Positions 61,629 to 64,000 of a DNA stretch of 64,000 bases are shown one piece after another. This stretch comes from Sphingomonas aurantiaca (GTDB lineage: Bacteria; Pseudomonadota; Alphaproteobacteria; Sphingomonadales; Sphingomonadaceae): assembly GCF_003050705.1 (NCBI RefSeq), contig NZ_QAOG01000003.1, positions 496,001 to 560,000 on the forward strand, given 5' to 3'. Made by a program: the position numbers and the translations under genes. The notes beneath the pieces are model-generated. The model was given only the letters and a program-made list of their open reading frames with translations. It had not been told where the DNA came from and ran no database searches. Within the stretch, counting starts at the first letter, position 1, and each line of letters starts with the position of its first letter.

Positions 61629-62696
61629 ATGCAGGTCGGCGTCTTCGTTCCCATCAACAACAATGGCTGGCTGATCAGCGAGACTGCGCCGCAGTACAAA
61701 CCGAGCTTCGATCTCAACAAGGCGATCGCGCAGGCGGCCGAGAAGCACGGGCTCGATTTCCTGCTGTCGATGATCAAGCTGCGCGGCTTTGGTGGCAAGA
61801 CCGAGTTCTGGGATTACGGGCTGGAGAGCTTCACGCTGATGGCCGGGCTTGCTGCGGTCACCGAACGGATCAAGATCTTCGCGACCTGCCCGACGCTGCT
61901 GATCCCGCCTGCTTATGCCGCGCGGATGTGCAACACGATCGATTCGATCAGCCATGGCCGGTTCGGGCTGAACCTCATCACCGGCTGGCAGCCGCCCGAA
62001 TATACGCAGATGGGGATGTGGCCCGGCGACGAACATTTCCGCAACCGCTACGCGATGCTCGACGAATACGCCCATATCCTGCGCGAGCTGTGGGACGAGG
62101 GAACGTCCGACTTCAAGGGCGACTATTACCAGATGACCGACTGCCGGGTCTGGCCCAGGCCGACCGGCGACATGAAGATCATCTGCGCGGGATCGTCCGA
62201 CGACGGCCTCGCCTTCTCCGCCAAATGGGCGGACTATGCGTTTTGCCTGGGGAAGGGCGTCAACACACCCACTGCGTTCGCGGTCAACAACGAACGCCTC
62301 GCGCTCGCGACCGCGAAGACCGGGCGTGACGTGCAGGTCTTCGTCTTGATCATGATCATCGCCGCCGAAACCGACGACGCGGCGATGGCCAAATGGCAGC
62401 ATTACAACGCGGGCGTCGATGTCGAGGCGATCGCGTGGCTGATGGATCAGGGCGCGAAGGACACGCACAATAAAGACACCAACGTCCGCCAGCTTGCCGC
62501 CCCCGAAGGCGCGGTAAACATCAACATGGGCACTCTCGTCGGCTCGTACGAAAGCGTCGCGCGGATGCTCGACGAGATGGCCGCGGTGCCCAATACCGGC
62601 GGCGTTTTGCTCACCTTCGACGATTTCCTCGAAGGGGTGGAGGCGTTCGGGACGCGGATCCAGCCGCTGATGACCAGCCGGGCGAGCGTGGCTTAG
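61629..62696 (+). CDS. rutA: Pyrimidine monooxygenase RutA
   Basis: 355-residue bacterial-luciferase-fold FMN monooxygenase that opens the uracil ring. [58 protein letters not shown] and [20 protein letters not shown] are close to E. coli RutA. It requires a flavin reductase (RutF in E. coli), and no rutE, rutF or rutG is present beside it; the strand run ends here in repeats. Confidence 0.95.
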   Translation: MQVGVFVPINNNGWLISETAPQYKPSFDLNKAIAQAAEKHGLDFLLSMIKLRGFGGKTEFWDYGLESFTLMAGLAAVTERIKIFATCPTLLIPPAYAARMCNTIDSISHGRFGLNLITGWQPPEYTQMGMWPGDEHFRNRYAMLDEYAHILRELWDEGTSDFKGDYYQMTDCRVWPRPTGDMKIICAGSSDDGLAFSAKWADYAFCLGKGVNTPTAFAVNNERLALATAKTGRDVQVFVLIMIIAAETDDAAMAKWQHYNAGVDVEAIAWLMDQGAKDTHNKDTNVRQLAAPEGAVNINMGTLVGSYESVARMLDEMAAVPNTGGVLLTFDDFLEGVEAFGTRIQPLMTSRASVA

Positions 62697-62750
62697 ATTG
62701 CGCGGCCCTGCGCCGGAGGCGGGCATGACTGAGCTACGACTATACATCTA

Positions 62751-62854
62751 CCACCCCGGCGAAGGCCGGGGCCCAGTTGGGGGACGGAGGTAACGAGTAG
62801 CGGAGCTCCGTTACAACGACCTTTCCAACTGGGCCCCGGCCTTCGCCGGGGTGG
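62751..62854. repeat. ~104-bp palindromic element, type A copy 3
   Basis: CCACCCCGGCGAAGGCCGGG and CCGGCCTTCGCCGGGGTGG arms with an internal stem GTAACG...CGTTAC. The best-preserved of the three type A copies. A type B copy follows 69 bases later, as at 53601/53736. Confidence 0.92.
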
Positions 62855-62923
62855 TGCGTGGGTTGGCATGGCTGAACTCGCCATCGGTCGTTGAGCGATG
62901 AGCGTTCAGCAATCCTCCAACCC

Positions 62924-62978
62924 TGTTTCCCCGCGAAGGCGGGGACCCAGACTGGACTCCCGCCTTTGCGGGAGAACA
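62924..62978. repeat. 55-bp palindromic repeat, type B copy 5
   Basis: TGTTTCCCCGCGAAGGCGGG, CCCAGACTGG centre, CCCGCCTTTGCGGGAGAACA. It lies between convergent rutA and the antiporter gene. Confidence 0.9.
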
Positions 62979-63000
62979 AGGAGCGCGATGACCGGACGCG

Positions 63001-64000
63001 CTACGCCGAACGCGGCGTCCGCTTCGCCTTCCTGATGCGCGGCTCGACCAGCATGTCCGCCGCCTTCTTGATCTCCTGCCGAAGCTCGTCGCGCTTCTCG
63101 TGGATCGACGCGATCACCGGCCCCATCGCCACGCCGAGATCGACCAGCACCGCCTCGGCCAGTTGCAGCGAACTCTCCAGCGTCTCCGGCACCGCATCCG
63201 TCACGCCGGCGCGGTAGAGCTCGGCCGCGTGCGCGGTATCGCGCGCACGCGCGACGATCGGCAGGTCCGGTGCCAACGCACGCACCCGCCGCGCGAGCCG
63301 CACCGTCAGCACGGGATCGTCCATCGTCAGGATCAGTGCCTTCGCCGTGTGCAGCTTCAGCCGATCGACCAGTTCCGCGCGCGAGACGTCGCCGAACAGC
63401 ACCGGGTGCCCTTGTCGCCGCGCGGCTTCGACCGAGTCGATATCCGCCTCGACCGCGACATATTTCTGACCGTGGACCGCGAGCATGTCCGCCACCATGT
63501 TCCCGACCCGGCCGAAGCCGATCACAACCGTGCCCGGACCGTCGTCGTCGATCTCGATATCGCTCGTATCGGCGACCGACCGGCTCTCCAGATGGCGCGA
63601 GACGGTGCGGCCGAGCTTGGCGAGCAGCGGCGTGATCGTCAGCCCGATCGCGGTGACGGTCTGCCAGAAGGTCGCGGTCGAGGGCAGGATCAGCTGCGCC
63701 TGCGCGGCGGTGGCGAGCACGATCAGCGTCGTCTCGGACGGGCTGCCCATCAGCAGGCCGGTTTCGGCCGCTACGCCGCGCCGCGAGTTGGCAACGCGCA
63801 GGAACAGGAACGTCACGATCGCCTTGACCGCAACGACGCCCGTCACCGCGAGCAGCAGCGACGGCCAGTTCTGCGCGATCAGCCGCAGGTCGAGGCTCAT
63901 GCCGACCGAGATCAGGAACACGCCGAGCGCGAGGCCCTTGAACGGCGCGGTGATCACCTCGACCTCGCTGTGATACTCGGTCTCCGCGATCAGCAGTCCT
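63001..64000 (-). CDS. CPA2 monovalent cation/proton antiporter (KefB-like), 5' part outside window
   Basis: Partial, at least 333 residues. The membrane part visible includes GLLIAETEYHSEVEV (conserved in CPA2 antiporters) and four helices; residue-rich cytosolic KTN/TrkA-N domain follows with the Rossmann motif VVIGFGRVGNMVADML and VEADIDSVEAARRQGHPVLF. KefB/KefC exchange potassium for protons and are gated by glutathione adducts. The start codon lies beyond base 64000. The C-terminal tail is basic (RIRKAKRTPRSA). Confidence 0.92.
   Translation of the reverse strand, partial: GLLIAETEYHSEVEVITAPFKGLALGVFLISVGMSLDLRLIAQNWPSLLLAVTGVVAVKAIVTFLFLRVANSRRGVAAETGLLMGSPSETTLIVLATAAQAQLILPSTATFWQTVTAIGLTITPLLAKLGRTVSRHLESRSVADTSDIEIDDDGPGTVVIGFGRVGNMVADMLAVHGQKYVAVEADIDSVEAARRQGHPVLFGDVSRAELVDRLKLHTAKALILTMDDPVLTVRLARRVRALAPDLPIVARARDTAHAAELYRAGVTDAVPETLESSLQLAEAVLVDLGVAMGPVIASIHEKRDELRQEIKKAADMLVEPRIRKAKRTPRSA

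Overview
The window looks like chromosomal DNA of a sphingomonad (Alphaproteobacteria, Sphingomonadales, probably Sphingomonas). The evidence is a high G+C, strongly GC3-biased coding style, a serine palmitoyltransferase of exactly 420 codons that closely resembles the S. paucimobilis enzyme, a ceramide-synthesis gene set, the PhyR-NepR-EcfG general stress system, and families of palindromic intergenic repeats of the kind sphingomonads carry. No prophage, IS transposase, plasmid gene or CRISPR array was seen.

Layout. 1-5.7 kb: chemoreceptor (cut by the window edge), OprB-type porin, scpA-scpB and tatA-tatB-tatC. 5.7-10.4 kb: the general stress response island, with phyP (degenerate kinase), a TTG-started nepR, phyR, a 45-residue membrane protein, ecfG, and a second small NepR-like ORF. 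Beside phyP lies an apparent small RNA with two hairpins and C-rich loops, behind a textbook EcfG promoter. 10.4-17 kb: glnE, bcp, an M23 peptidase, erpA, xth and a predicted outer-membrane protein. 17-26.7 kb: a sphingolipid/envelope region with a ceramide-synthase-like N-acyltransferase, a fatty-acid desaturase family protein, lptF-lptG, a hybrid histidine kinase, spt, an acyl carrier protein and a ketosphinganine-reductase-like SDR. 26.7-32.2 kb: proB, obg, a TetR regulator with its likely operator, a GNAT, rpmA, rplU, hspQ and tRNA-Ser(CGA).

32.2-39.5 kb is more accessory: an SnoaL/NTF2-like secreted protein, a TonB-dependent receptor, two tandem paralogous secreted proteins, a CHAP/TIGR02594 protein and a beta-barrel. 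39.6-49.6 kb is a self-contained two-component/ABC module: an NtrY-like kinase, an NtrC-like regulator lacking the GAFTGA loop, and, divergently, a membrane-fusion protein, a MacB-type ATPase, a 31-residue membrane microprotein and two tandem FtsX/MacB permeases. 50.5-53.6 kb: lolC/E-lolD-GNAT-gpx. 54-57.6 kb: dnaE, carrying a copy of a 55-bp palindromic repeat inside its reading frame. 57.6-62.7 kb: an acyl-CoA synthetase and a rut pyrimidine-degradation cluster in the order B-C-D-A. The window ends in a KefB-type K+/H+ antiporter.

The genes combine into five readable units: Tat export, general stress signalling (anti-sigma, anti-anti-sigma, sigma factor, modulating kinase and probably its own sRNA), sphingolipid synthesis with Lpt-type transport, lipoprotein release (Lol), and uracil catabolism. 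All calls were made by reading the sequence; no database search was run.
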